NCBI RefSeq assembly: GCF_013141765.1
Contig: NZ_WHOD01000045.1
Coordinates: 62,001 to 126,000, forward strand
Direction: 5' to 3'
Source of the DNA: Paenibacillus foliorum
GTDB lineage: Bacteria; Bacillota; Bacilli; Paenibacillales; NBRC-103111
DNA length: 64,000 bases
Shown: positions 1-8,510 of the stretch, piece after piece
How positions within the stretch are numbered: position 1 is the first letter of the stretch
How the letters are laid out: each line of letters opens with the position of its first letter
Position numbers and translations under genes: made by a program
The notes under the pieces: generated by a model
Database searches by the model: none
What the model saw: only the letters and a program-made list of their open reading frames with translations
What the model was told of the DNA's origin: nothing

Positions 1-271
1 CGGTAGCCCCTGGATTTGTTGTTACATTTATCATTTGGTATAAAGTGCCGTAGGGCAATGATATATCAATGGTTGCATTAGTAAGATCAACTACTGCGTT
101 TACAGGCTTATTCACTTTCACTTCCAATGTACCTAAGTTGTCTCCCTGCACTGCATGAACTGTCGATGCTGGTAAAACGGATAGATTAAAAAGTGAGAGT
201 CCAAGTGAAAATATTAAAATTAGGCTTAATACCTTTTTTAGAACTTGCTGCTTAAGCATCATAATGAACAT
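1..271 (-). CDS. Secreted protein, N-terminal part only (runs off the window)
   Basis: Open reading frame entering from the left edge on the minus strand. The start ATG at 271 is placed by AGGAGG seven bases upstream. Residues 1-40 form a signal peptide: a few lysines, a long hydrophobic stretch (LSLILIFSLGLSLFNLS) and a plausible cleavage after PASTVHA. The exported part that is visible (about 45 residues, LEVKVNKPVNAVVDL and on) looks like a beta-rich extracellular domain but is too short to name. What is seen is an exported protein; its function is unknown from this window. Confidence 0.7.
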   Translation of the reverse strand, partial: MFIMMLKQQVLKKVLSLILIFSLGLSLFNLSVLPASTVHAVQGDNLGTLEVKVNKPVNAVVDLTNATIDISLPYGTLYQMINVTTNPGAT

Positions 272-609
272 CTTAAAGCCTCCTAATTATAGTCATATCA
301 AGCCTTTAAAAACGTATTAAAGGAATGGCATCCCCCCTGTTATAAATTTTGACTGTGGAATCATGATTCGAGGATAGCGTTCCACATTGGTTAATTAGTC
401 CATTTTATCTAAATAATAGGTAAAGCAAAATTGAATAATTTAAGGTGGCTTGTCATCTTTTACGCTTTTACATTTAAAAAAATCGAGACCATCCAATAAG
501 TCATAGACTTAAAGGACAGCCTCTGTAAAAATAAGCCACTGCATGTCACCTCGCGTTAATGGCAATTAAGAAACTTAGGTAGGACTATTCCCTCCCACAA
601 GGAAAGTGT
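272..609. other. Intergenic stretch without a recognisable gene
   Basis: AT-rich. It holds the ribosome binding site and a TATAAT-like box (286-291 on the minus strand) of the leftward secreted-protein gene, and a small inverted repeat (CCTTTAA/TTAAAGG, 303-323). No open frame with a ribosome binding site was found. Confidence 0.4.
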
Positions 610-1026
610 TTAATCAATTAGAATTAAATCTTTGCTCATATTCACTTGTTCAATCATATGCCCAATATTTCCTTCACCTGCATATAGGGACATGTCAAAA
701 AAGTCTTGATTCAAATCAGACCAGTATAGTTCATTTTCTTCGCCTGAGATAATTACATCATGCTTTAATTTACCAACATAAACTTCAACATAGCATTTTT
801 GTAAATAGTATTTAAAGTCCATTAAATGATACAAAGTCACATCCTCTTTTGAAATGCAGGTTTCTTCAAATAGTTCTCTATAAGCAGCATCAATACCCGC
901 TTCTCCATCCTCGATTTTTCCGCCAACTAGATTTCTTAATCCTATGTATGGATTCTTTAACCGTTTACACATTAGCAGTCGGTCCATAGCTTTACTGTAA
1001 ATCATAAGAACGTTATACCCTTGCAT
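610..1026 (-). CDS. Nudix hydrolase
   Basis: 138 residues. A Nudix box is visible at about residues 36-58 (GKIEDGE followed by REL and EET, the REUXEEXGU core that binds Mg2+), preceded by the usual strand with GG. Nudix enzymes hydrolyse nucleoside diphosphates linked to another moiety, and many act like MutT on damaged nucleotides, but the substrate cannot be read from this sequence. The start is fixed by AAGGAGG eight bases upstream of ATG. It stands alone, convergent with no neighbour, in front of the SWIM/SNF2 pair on the other strand. Confidence 0.85.
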   Translation of the reverse strand: MQGYNVLMIYSKAMDRLLMCKRLKNPYIGLRNLVGGKIEDGEAGIDAAYRELFEETCISKEDVTLYHLMDFKYYLQKCYVEVYVGKLKHDVIISGEENELYWSDLNQDFFDMSLYAGEGNIGHMIEQVNMSKDLILID

Positions 1027-1218
1027 TACTTGACCTCCTTATTTCTTCCAAATCCATGCGAAACCATGAGCCATTTGAACCACTAGTATGTATGATATAC
1101 TGTCATATGATGAATTCGCAGAAATTCTACACCAACTACCCTATTCGATATTTTACCACTAAACATATAACCTCCACCTCATTTTCAAAATCGTTTTTAA
1201 AGGCAAATCATGAAAAAG

Positions 1219-1247
1219 TCGTATTTATGTTCGTATTTCACTATAAT
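1219..1247 (+). promoter_or_regulatory. Possible promoter of the SWIM/SNF2 operon
   Basis: A perfect TATAAT box at 1242-1247 lies 43 bases before the start of the SWIM-domain gene. The hexamer 17 bases upstream is a poor match to TTGACA, so this is a tentative call. Confidence 0.3.
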
Positions 1248-1289
1248 GGAGTTGTAATAATCTTATAATTTTTAGCAAGGAGCCTTTCT

Positions 1290-2849
1290 ATGAGTTCTTT
1301 ACCTGCTTTAAACGATGAGCAATGGTTGAAACTTCTTGAGCATGTAGCTAAAACCTTTAATGAGGTTACCCTTAGCCGAGGGTTTAATTATTTTAAACAG
1401 CAGCACGTAACAACCTTGGTCATTTCTGAGGATCGTGTGGTTCACGCTAAGGTAACAGGTCCTGAAGACAACAGTGTTACGCTGAATTTAAATAAGTTTG
1501 CATCCAGTTCCTGTACCTGCCCCGTCCAAACCTATTGCAAGCATCTGGCGGCGGTTATCATGGAGCTTGCTGACCGAATGGGTTATCCGGCTTCCCAAAT
1601 TGTGAATGCAGCTTATCACCTGAAGCGGGCCACTTCGAATTCCTCATTAGATTCGTCGCTCTCTCAATTGCCTGAGATGGACATTTTCAGCTGGCATGAG
1701 TTTCTGAACCAATATACAACCCATGTTAAACCGACTTACGATCAGGGAAGTTTTACGAACGTACTGCGGCAAGAGCTGCAAAAAATCAAGAAGGTAGACA
1801 TTCCTTTTTCTGCGATTGACTGGGTCTTTTTTGAATTGCATCAAGAATTATTTATCCTGAGAAAAATAAAAGAACAGAATGCTCAAAGCAGTGTAAACTA
1901 TTATACCTCGTCTGCATTGTACCAAATGTACGATACAATTCATGTCGGGATACACCAAAAATCAGCTCTTTTCAACTTTACCCTCGCAGAAGAGCGCCTT
2001 AAACAAACGTTAAGTTATATAAGACAGCAGTTGGCCACAGAAACCGACCAGAAATATCTGGATTATGGCCTATATACGGCGCTGTGGAAATACTGGATAG
2101 CCCCCTCTCCCAATGCCGACCACTGGGTGTCACAGGAGATTAACGAAATAGAGAACCTAACAACCCATCCTATTTCTTCTTCCTTCTCAGCGGCGAAGGC
2201 TTTCTTATACCTATATCAATCCAGAAGCAGTGAGGCATGGGAAGCCTTAGAAGCGAGCGGCACGTTGAAAAAAGCACCAATGAGTCTCTTTCTTACTTTC
2301 CTGAATCATATTTCTGCTGCGCGTGACTGGGACAATCTGGTTGATTGGTTATTAAAAACTGCCTCTTACTTTTATGGCCAACGAACCAAGGAACTAGAGG
2401 CCTATATCGGTTACTGGAAAGAAGCTGCCGCGCATATTCCTGAAGCCGAAAAGCACTTATGGAACGTTCTGGAAGAGATGCTGCCCCATTCGGGTCCAAT
2501 TATCGAAGAAATGCTGTACGAGCAGCGAAAGTGGAAGCCTTGGTTGGAAATGCAAATCTTTAAAGGACAGGATCCACTTTACCATCGAGTCAGTGTCCTA
2601 CAGCCTATCGAGAAGGAATCGCCAGAGCTCCTTCTACCTTATTATCATCAAGCCATCGAACATTATGTCTCCCTTAAAAATCGGCATGATTACAAAAAAT
2701 CGGTCAAGCTGCTGAAAAGACTGGATAAAGTATACGGGAAAATGAAGCAAACCGAGCGCTGGGATCGTTTCTTCGCCGGATATGTGGGACGACACAGCCG
2801 GCTTCGAGCGCTGCAAGAGGAAATGAAGAAAGGAAAGCTGTTGGAATGA
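1290..2849 (+). CDS. ywqB: SWIM zinc-finger protein (YwqB-like)
   Basis: 519 residues. A SWIM zinc finger of the form CxCx5CxH is seen at residues 75-85 (C75, C77, C83, H85), near the N-terminus. The rest is helical, with many W and E residues, and has no other motif I recognise. SWIM fingers bind DNA or protein. In Bacillus the homologous gene stands next to a SNF2 helicase, and here the two are translationally coupled (ATGA overlap at 2846-2849), so the proteins very likely work together. Start: ATG after AAGGAG. The gene symbol rests on the domain and the neighbour, not on a search. The cellular role of the pair is not established. Confidence 0.8.
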   Translation: MSSLPALNDEQWLKLLEHVAKTFNEVTLSRGFNYFKQQHVTTLVISEDRVVHAKVTGPEDNSVTLNLNKFASSSCTCPVQTYCKHLAAVIMELADRMGYPASQIVNAAYHLKRATSNSSLDSSLSQLPEMDIFSWHEFLNQYTTHVKPTYDQGSFTNVLRQELQKIKKVDIPFSAIDWVFFELHQELFILRKIKEQNAQSSVNYYTSSALYQMYDTIHVGIHQKSALFNFTLAEERLKQTLSYIRQQLATETDQKYLDYGLYTALWKYWIAPSPNADHWVSQEINEIENLTTHPISSSFSAAKAFLYLYQSRSSEAWEALEASGTLKKAPMSLFLTFLNHISAARDWDNLVDWLLKTASYFYGQRTKELEAYIGYWKEAAAHIPEAEKHLWNVLEEMLPHSGPIIEEMLYEQRKWKPWLEMQIFKGQDPLYHRVSVLQPIEKESPELLLPYYHQAIEHYVSLKNRHDYKKSVKLLKRLDKVYGKMKQTERWDRFFAGYVGRHSRLRALQEEMKKGKLLE

Positions 2850-5779
2850 GTACAAAATTGTATGATATGACTTTTCAAGTGATACTAACGGATAGTGGGG
2901 ATGCTTTACTCTGGGGACTTCAGGATGGGTATGAGGTACCAGGCGAGAAATTTCGGAATTTATTGTTCGCTTGGCACGAGCCATCCTGCTACGGGACTAC
3001 ACTGGAGCTGCGGCAGGCTGGGGAACTGACATTGACTGTCCTCCCAGCAGAAATGGTGCTCCCCTTCTTCTCTGAGCCGAATTTCATGGACATTCTCCGC
3101 TGGGAGTTGGGTAATGAAGCCACTAAAGCATTACTTAATGTCGCCCCCCTCCTATATAGAGAAGCCAAAGCAGGCCATTATATACCAAGTTACAGCTCAT
3201 ACCGCAATGGAACGCTGGACTGGACATGGGAGGCTGGATCTGAGGAGCTGAAAGAATTAGATTGGGATTTGTTTTTATCCTTGGACTTCCTAGGTGAAGA
3301 AATGAGAGGCTTACGCTCAGCTTTTTCCGCCATTGTTTCGGTAGAACACTATGCGAACGAAGACGCCGTGTCTGATCTACGACGGGATTATCCCGCTCTG
3401 TTTAAAAGGACTGCGGAAGCAGCAGCCTCGGCTCATACATTTACAGAGGAAGAGTGGCTCGCTTCACTCGGTTGGAAACCGGATACGGCTCCCTTCCGCC
3501 CCGCTTTGCAGCTGTTGGAGCCGGACGAAGAACAATACGATTGGCGCCTCCGTTTGATTCTACAGGATAAAAGCGACGGCTCAGTCTTTATACCTATTCG
3601 CCTAGCAGCAGACGGTCACGCTACCGGAGTATGGGCCAGCGATTGGAGCGCTTATATCTTAGAGCGTTCTCCCGGATGGGCAGCAAGGCTGTCTGCTGCG
3701 CTTCCAACCGAGAATATCGGCGGTGAGCTCTTTGCTGAACCGTTAACCGATGAGGCTGCTTGGCGGTTCCTGACTACGGATAGCCGCCAATTGCTGAATG
3801 ACGGTTGGAATGTCATGCTGCCAGGCTGGTGGGAGGCTGCTTCGAAACGAAAGCCACGGCTGCGCGCGCAGATTACATCGGAAGCAGGCGGCAAGAGCAA
3901 GTCGTTATTCGGACTAAACTCCCTTGTAGACTTCGACTGGCGAATTGCCATCGGCGACACAGACCTGAACGCGTCCGAATTCGCTGAGCTGCTTAGCCGC
4001 AAGGAAAGGCTTATCCGCTTCCGCGGAGAATGGGTCTACTTGGACCCTGCTCTTTTGGAGCAGATCCGCAGGCTCATGGAAAGTGTAAACCCCGAAGAGG
4101 GCTTATCTTTGCAGGATGTTCTTCAATTGCATCTGTTAAGCGAATCTGAGCCGCTGAAACCATCAGAATCTGGCCGTACAACTGAAAAAGATGCGGAAGA
4201 GGAGGAAACAAGGATTAAGCTGGAGATTGAGTTAAACTCACATCTCTTAGCATTAGTCCGTCAGTTGGGTCAGCCATCAGAATTACAGGAGCTTGCAATA
4301 CCTGATGGACTGCGCGCAGAGCTGCGCGGCTACCAGCGTGAAGGCTTCACATGGCTGAGTTTTCTTAGAAAGCTCGGACTTGGTGCCTGTTTAGCCGATG
4401 ACATGGGACTCGGTAAAACCGTTCAATTCATCACATATTTACTCCATCACAGAACTGAGTCTGAGCACCCTTCTCTACTCATTTGTCCAACTTCTGTTCT
4501 TGGCAACTGGCAGAAGGAGTTAGCCCGCTTTGCTCCCGATTTAAGGGTTATGCTTCATTACGGGAGGGGACGGTTAAATGGCGAAGCACTTTCTACCGCT
4601 TTGAAACATACAGACGTTGTAATTACCTCCTATACAACTGCACTATTGGATCAAGAAACTCTACAGGAAACTCTTTGGAGTTCTCTCTGCTTGGATGAAG
4701 CACAGAACATTAAGAATGCACAAAACAAACAATCGGCAGCGGTCCGTTCGCTCCATGCAAAGCACCGCATTGCGCTGACAGGGACGCCGATAGAGAATCG
4801 ATTATCAGAGCTGTGGTCCATCTACGATTTCCTTAACCCCGGTTACCTGGGTAACCAGCGAGGGTTTCAGCATCGTTTTGCCAATCCCATAGAGAAGCAT
4901 CATGACGAGGTGCAAACGGCGCAGCTTCAGAAGCTTATCAAGCCCTTCATGCTGCGCCGTAAAAAGAAAGATCCAGCTATTCAACTGGATTTGCCAGACA
5001 AACAGGAGATGAAAGTCTACATCAACCTGACAGCCGAGCAAGGAGCGCTCTACGAGCGTGTGGTCAAGGATCTGATGGAACGTATGAAGAATCTGGAAGG
5101 CATTGAGCGAAAAGGAGCCATCCTTGGTGTCTTGACCCAGCTTAAGCAGCTATGCAATCACCCCGCGCTGCTCATGAAGGAAGCAATTCCATCGGGAGAA
5201 GCTCTTCTGCTCGAAGAGCACCGTGAAGCGTTCATCTCGCGGTCTGCGAAGCTGGAGCGGATCGCAGCCATGGTTGGTGAGCTACGGGATGAGGGGGATT
5301 CCTGCTTGATCTTCACTCAATACGTAGGCATGGGACGTATGCTGGCCGATGTACTGGGAGCCCAACAGGGCGAGCCTGTGCTGTACTTGAATGGCAGCAC
5401 GCCCAAGGTGGAGCGCGATAGAATGATTGACTCGTTCCAGGCTGCAGACGGAACAGGCCCGGGTATTTTTGTCCTGTCGCTGAAAGCCGGCGGAGTCGGA
5501 CTCAACTTGACCGCAGCCAACCACGTATTCCATTATGACCGCTGGTGGAATCCCGCCGTAGAGAACCAAGCAACCGACCGAGCCTATCGGATGGGACAGA
5601 AGCGAAACGTGCAGGTGCATAAATACATTTCTCTTGGCACCCTTGAGGAGAAAATCGATGAAATGCTGGAGAGCAAGATGAGCTTGAGCGAGAACGTAAT
5701 CTCCACCTCTGAAAATTGGATTACTGAATTATCGAACGAGGAGCTTCACAATTTGTTCGCGCTTCGCCAGTCTTGGTAA
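2846..5779 (+). CDS. ywqA: SNF2/SWI2-family ATP-dependent helicase (YwqA-like)
   Basis: 977 residues. The first ~450 residues are a family-specific N-terminal region. The SNF2 motor follows: Walker A DDMGLGKT at about 517, motif II as DEAQ at about 616, motif III LTGTP, and the second RecA-like lobe with VGLNLTAANHV and the motif VI region TDRAYRMGQ at about 910. Such proteins use ATP to translocate on double-stranded DNA and remodel protein-DNA complexes; related bacterial examples include RapA. The start overlaps the stop of the SWIM gene by four bases. All motor motifs are intact. The target complex cannot be inferred. Confidence 0.9.
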   Translation: MSTKLYDMTFQVILTDSGDALLWGLQDGYEVPGEKFRNLLFAWHEPSCYGTTLELRQAGELTLTVLPAEMVLPFFSEPNFMDILRWELGNEATKALLNVAPLLYREAKAGHYIPSYSSYRNGTLDWTWEAGSEELKELDWDLFLSLDFLGEEMRGLRSAFSAIVSVEHYANEDAVSDLRRDYPALFKRTAEAAASAHTFTEEEWLASLGWKPDTAPFRPALQLLEPDEEQYDWRLRLILQDKSDGSVFIPIRLAADGHATGVWASDWSAYILERSPGWAARLSAALPTENIGGELFAEPLTDEAAWRFLTTDSRQLLNDGWNVMLPGWWEAASKRKPRLRAQITSEAGGKSKSLFGLNSLVDFDWRIAIGDTDLNASEFAELLSRKERLIRFRGEWVYLDPALLEQIRRLMESVNPEEGLSLQDVLQLHLLSESEPLKPSESGRTTEKDAEEEETRIKLEIELNSHLLALVRQLGQPSELQELAIPDGLRAELRGYQREGFTWLSFLRKLGLGACLADDMGLGKTVQFITYLLHHRTESEHPSLLICPTSVLGNWQKELARFAPDLRVMLHYGRGRLNGEALSTALKHTDVVITSYTTALLDQETLQETLWSSLCLDEAQNIKNAQNKQSAAVRSLHAKHRIALTGTPIENRLSELWSIYDFLNPGYLGNQRGFQHRFANPIEKHHDEVQTAQLQKLIKPFMLRRKKKDPAIQLDLPDKQEMKVYINLTAEQGALYERVVKDLMERMKNLEGIERKGAILGVLTQLKQLCNHPALLMKEAIPSGEALLLEEHREAFISRSAKLERIAAMVGELRDEGDSCLIFTQYVGMGRMLADVLGAQQGEPVLYLNGSTPKVERDRMIDSFQAADGTGPGIFVLSLKAGGVGLNLTAANHVFHYDRWWNPAVENQATDRAYRMGQKRNVQVHKYISLGTLEEKIDEMLESKMSLSENVISTSENWITELSNEELHNLFALRQSW

Positions 5780-5791
5780 TGTAGATAGGAT

Positions 5792-5809
5792 CCATTCTAT
5801 TAAGAATGG
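5792..5809. terminator. Hairpin downstream of the SNF2 gene
   Basis: Stem CCATTCT (5792-5798) pairs with AGAATGG (5803-5809) over a 4-base loop, 12 bases after the helicase stop. There is no T-run behind it, so it may only be a weak terminator. Confidence 0.35.
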
Positions 5810-5860
5810 TCTAGCTTCCAGAAGGCCTTCTCCTACGATGCTGCTCTAAATACTCTCGTG

Positions 5861-5945
5861 CAACGTTGTTATGTTCCAGAACACTCACTGCCTTAAAGCC
5901 GCGCTGCTGCTGCTGTAAGGCAGTGCAGGGTTGCTGAATATACTA
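5861..5945 (-). repeat. Degenerate copy A of the ~150 bp cassette repeat
   Basis: The left part matches the other copies: ACGTTGTTATGTTCCAGAAC, then CACTGCCTTA...TAAGGCAGTG as an inverted repeat, then CAGGGTT. The right half is strongly diverged; a weak trace (CGGGAA) can be followed to about 6020. Like copies B-E it lies 3' of a leftward gene (DUF3024, stop at 6027) and in the same orientation. Confidence 0.65.
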
Positions 5946-6026
5946 CTTCGTAATATATCTTGCATGACTCTCTTTCTAAACCTACTGTCTTTACCTCTGC
6001 TACCTTCGGGAAACAAGTCCTCTTCC

Positions 6027-6359
6027 TTATCCCCAAAACATCCCTCGATTATCTTTATCAACTGTTTTCAATTGTTTTTCAAAGTCTTCATCCGGAATGA
6101 TATCTTCAACAAAATGCCATTTGTCCTTACTATCTCTCCAGTATACTTTCCACTTGCTCTCTTCTAATCGAAATTGAGCAATATCTAGTTCCACCCATTG
6201 ATCACTTTTAAAGGCTGGTCTTTCCTCTACCAGTGTGACGTTATTTCCTCTAAATTTAAAGTTAAGTCTTACTTGATTTCTAACGCTTTTTGGCACCTTC
6301 TGATCAATATAATCGGACAGTAATTTTTCAATTCTCTTTTTTGTGAATGCATCCAGCAT
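6027..6359 (-). CDS. DUF3024-family protein
   Basis: 110 residues, the usual length of this family. Family hallmarks are visible: the N-terminal helix ending in VPKSVRNQVRL, the central FRGNNVTLVEERPAF, and the aromatic segment WKVYWRDSKDKWHFVED. The function of DUF3024 is unknown; the charged, aromatic-rich fold has been compared with nucleic-acid-binding domains, but nothing here proves that. Start: ATG after GAGGTG. It lies 3' of a broken methyltransferase gene and is followed by a degenerate cassette repeat, so it may be an isolated cassette module. Confidence 0.75.
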   Translation of the reverse strand: MLDAFTKKRIEKLLSDYIDQKVPKSVRNQVRLNFKFRGNNVTLVEERPAFKSDQWVELDIAQFRLEESKWKVYWRDSKDKWHFVEDIIPDEDFEKQLKTVDKDNRGMFWG

Positions 6360-6405
6360 GTGCTCACCTCGTTGGGGTAGTTTTATGGTTTTAACATCTA
6401 GATTC

Positions 6406-7082
6406 TTAAGGTTTAATAGCTTTCCAGATATATTTATGTTCTCTTATTCCAAGTTTTCCGTCAATACTATTTTCTCTTATCCTTACTTCAAGTTCTTTCT
6501 CTAGCTCAGGTAATGTATAATCCGGATTACCCGGTACGTCTGATAAAAACTTAGCAAATTCAACTTCATTCGGAAAATATGAAATTGATTCATTGAACTC
6601 CTCGATTTCTAATCCCGTATATCCATTCTTATATAATCGTTCTTTCACAGAGTCTACATTAGTATGTATTCCATATATTGTACCACGTGAAGATAACACT
6701 TCACTATGATTAATAATTGAAGTTGGTCCTCTTCTATTATATATCAAGTCAAACTGTCCATCATAAAATGGCATTTTTGATTTCGTTGTGGCGTATTTAA
6801 AATCTAAATTATTAATTTCACTAGAACTTAATAAAGATTGTGCAATATTAATTAACTCTGTTGAATTATCAAATCCAGTAACCTGTTTGTGTACTTAGAC
6901 ATCCTTAATGTAAATTCTCCATGACCGCAACCCGCATCGAGTACTGACTTGAAACTAGGTAACATGTTAATTAGTCTTTCTTCAAAAATATCTTCAGCGG
7001 ATTTTCCTTCTACAGTATATATAGCTCTGCCCTTGTATCCGCCATTTCTTCTTGCGATCATGTCGTACCATTCGATTCCCAT
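6406..7082 (-). pseudogene. Class I SAM-dependent methyltransferase, frameshifted
   Basis: The N-terminal part (start 7082, GGAGG upstream) carries motif I as VLDAGCGHGEF at about residues 47-57. The frame is lost near 6886-6888, where one base is missing in a T-run (A-run on the coding strand). Restoring it gives a continuous frame through KQVTGFDNS, DFKYATTKSKMPFYDGQFDLIYN and on to the stop at 6406, the typical acidic-motif and post-II order of the fold. About 225 residues in all. The single-base change in a homopolymer could be a true mutation or a sequencing error. The substrate is unknown. Confidence 0.8.
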
Positions 7083-7288
7083 GAGTTACCTCCAGAACTG
7101 TTACTAGTCGTTTTGCTAGCGAAATAATATGACGCTTACAGCCCTTGTATAAATGCTTGTTCCGGCTCACAACGCAGCTTCTACTATGAATTTGCCGACA
7201 TTTCCCTTAGACTGAAAGCATATTATACGGTTGCCGCCTTAATATTATCAGTACCTTATTAAATTGAACGAAGTGGAGGTTGGTGTCC

Positions 7289-8335
7289 ATGATAGTCGGA
7301 ACAGCACGAACAGCAGCGTCGGAGTGGGTCTTGGAGCACGCTAGCAAAGAGGCAGGATTCAGGGGGGCTTATTTCAGCGGTTCAACGATAGGATTGCCTG
7401 ATGACGCAGAATTATCGGCAGCTTCTGACATCGATGTTGTAGTCGTTACCGAAGAAGCTGAATCCCCGCTTAAGCTTGGAAAATTCGTCTATCACGGCGC
7501 TTTAGTTGAGGTGACCTATCTTTCTTGGAACCAGCTCGCATCAATCGAAGAGGTTCTGGCGTCCTATCATCTGGCAGGTAGCTTCCGTGTGGACACGATC
7601 ATTACCGACCCCACCGGACATCTGCACAGACTTCAAACACAGGTATCTCTCCGTTTCACCGAGCAAGTATGGGTACGTCATCGATGCGAGAACGCTCTTC
7701 AGAAGATCGAAAATGGGCTAAGGGCTATCGATATCGATGCGCCGTTACACGACAAGATAACCGCTTGGCTCTTCCCGACCGGTGTGACCACGCACGTATT
7801 ACTCGTGGCAGCGCTTCGCAATCCTACTGTACGGCGCCGCTACCTGATCGCTTGTGAAGTACTTAAGGAATATGGACACGCTGACCTATATGAAGATCTG
7901 CTAAAGCTGCTCGGTTGTGCTCACCTGACTAGTCAGCGAGTCGAACATCATCTCGAAGAACTCACTCGAACATTTGACGCAGCTGCAGCTGTAGGTAAAA
8001 CACCTTTCTTTTTCAGCACTGACATCACCTCTGTAGCCCGTCCGATTGCAATTGATGGCAGCCTTGAACTCATCCAGTCCGGTTTCCATCGTGAAGCGAT
8101 GTTCTGGATCGTTGCTACCTTTGCACGCTGTCACAAAATTCTAACCGCAGACGCTTCACCTGCCATACAGCTTGCACTCGCCCCAGCCTTTGAAGCCGTT
8201 ATCGCCGACCTTGGTATCACCTCTAACAGCGACCTGATCCGTCGTGCCGATGACGTTCTCCAATTTCTTCCTAGACTTCGGGAGTTCACCGAGGATCTCC
8301 TAGCCTCCAACCCTAGCATAGTATCTAAAAAATAG
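7289..8335 (+). CDS. Nucleotidyltransferase-fold protein
   Basis: About 348 residues. The N-terminal region holds the nucleotidyltransferase pattern: YFSGSTIGLPDD followed by SDIDVVVV, that is the GS signature and a DxD metal pair. The C-terminal two thirds is helical, as in aminoglycoside adenylyltransferase-like or GlnE/MNT-like proteins. These enzymes transfer nucleoside monophosphates onto small molecules or proteins; the substrate is not readable. I chose ATG 7289, nine bases after GGAGG, rather than the in-frame TTG at 7280, which would touch the ribosome binding site. It is alone on its strand. Confidence 0.7.
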   Translation: MIVGTARTAASEWVLEHASKEAGFRGAYFSGSTIGLPDDAELSAASDIDVVVVTEEAESPLKLGKFVYHGALVEVTYLSWNQLASIEEVLASYHLAGSFRVDTIITDPTGHLHRLQTQVSLRFTEQVWVRHRCENALQKIENGLRAIDIDAPLHDKITAWLFPTGVTTHVLLVAALRNPTVRRRYLIACEVLKEYGHADLYEDLLKLLGCAHLTSQRVEHHLEELTRTFDAAAAVGKTPFFFSTDITSVARPIAIDGSLELIQSGFHREAMFWIVATFARCHKILTADASPAIQLALAPAFEAVIADLGITSNSDLIRRADDVLQFLPRLREFTEDLLASNPSIVSKK

Positions 8336-8362
8336 AGTTAAGAAAATTTAAAAAGCTCAGAC

Positions 8363-8423
8363 AAACTTGCCGTTTTGTAAAAAGTTATCACTGTATCACT
8401 TCGTTATTTAAAACGGCAAGTTT
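8363..8423. terminator. Long-armed inverted repeat, likely bidirectional terminator
   Basis: AAACTTGCCGTTTT (8363-8376) pairs perfectly with AAAACGGCAAGTTT (8410-8423) across a 33-base loop. It lies between the convergent nucleotidyltransferase and PAS kinase genes, with short T/A runs on both sides. Confidence 0.6.
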
Positions 8424-8510
8424 TGTTCATTTAAAAAATTCATATTCTGCTGCCCACCCTCCACGCAACCAGAAGCGTACGCGGAGTGATGAGCAAATAG
8501 TTGGAAATTA

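Noticed and set aside
480..600. Possible insertion-sequence end (GGACAGCCTCTGTAAAAATAAG)
   Set aside because: No transposase frame and no matching inverted end nearby.
1056..1268. 70-residue rightward frame before the SWIM gene
   Set aside because: No ribosome binding site, unlike any protein pattern, and it covers the presumed promoter.
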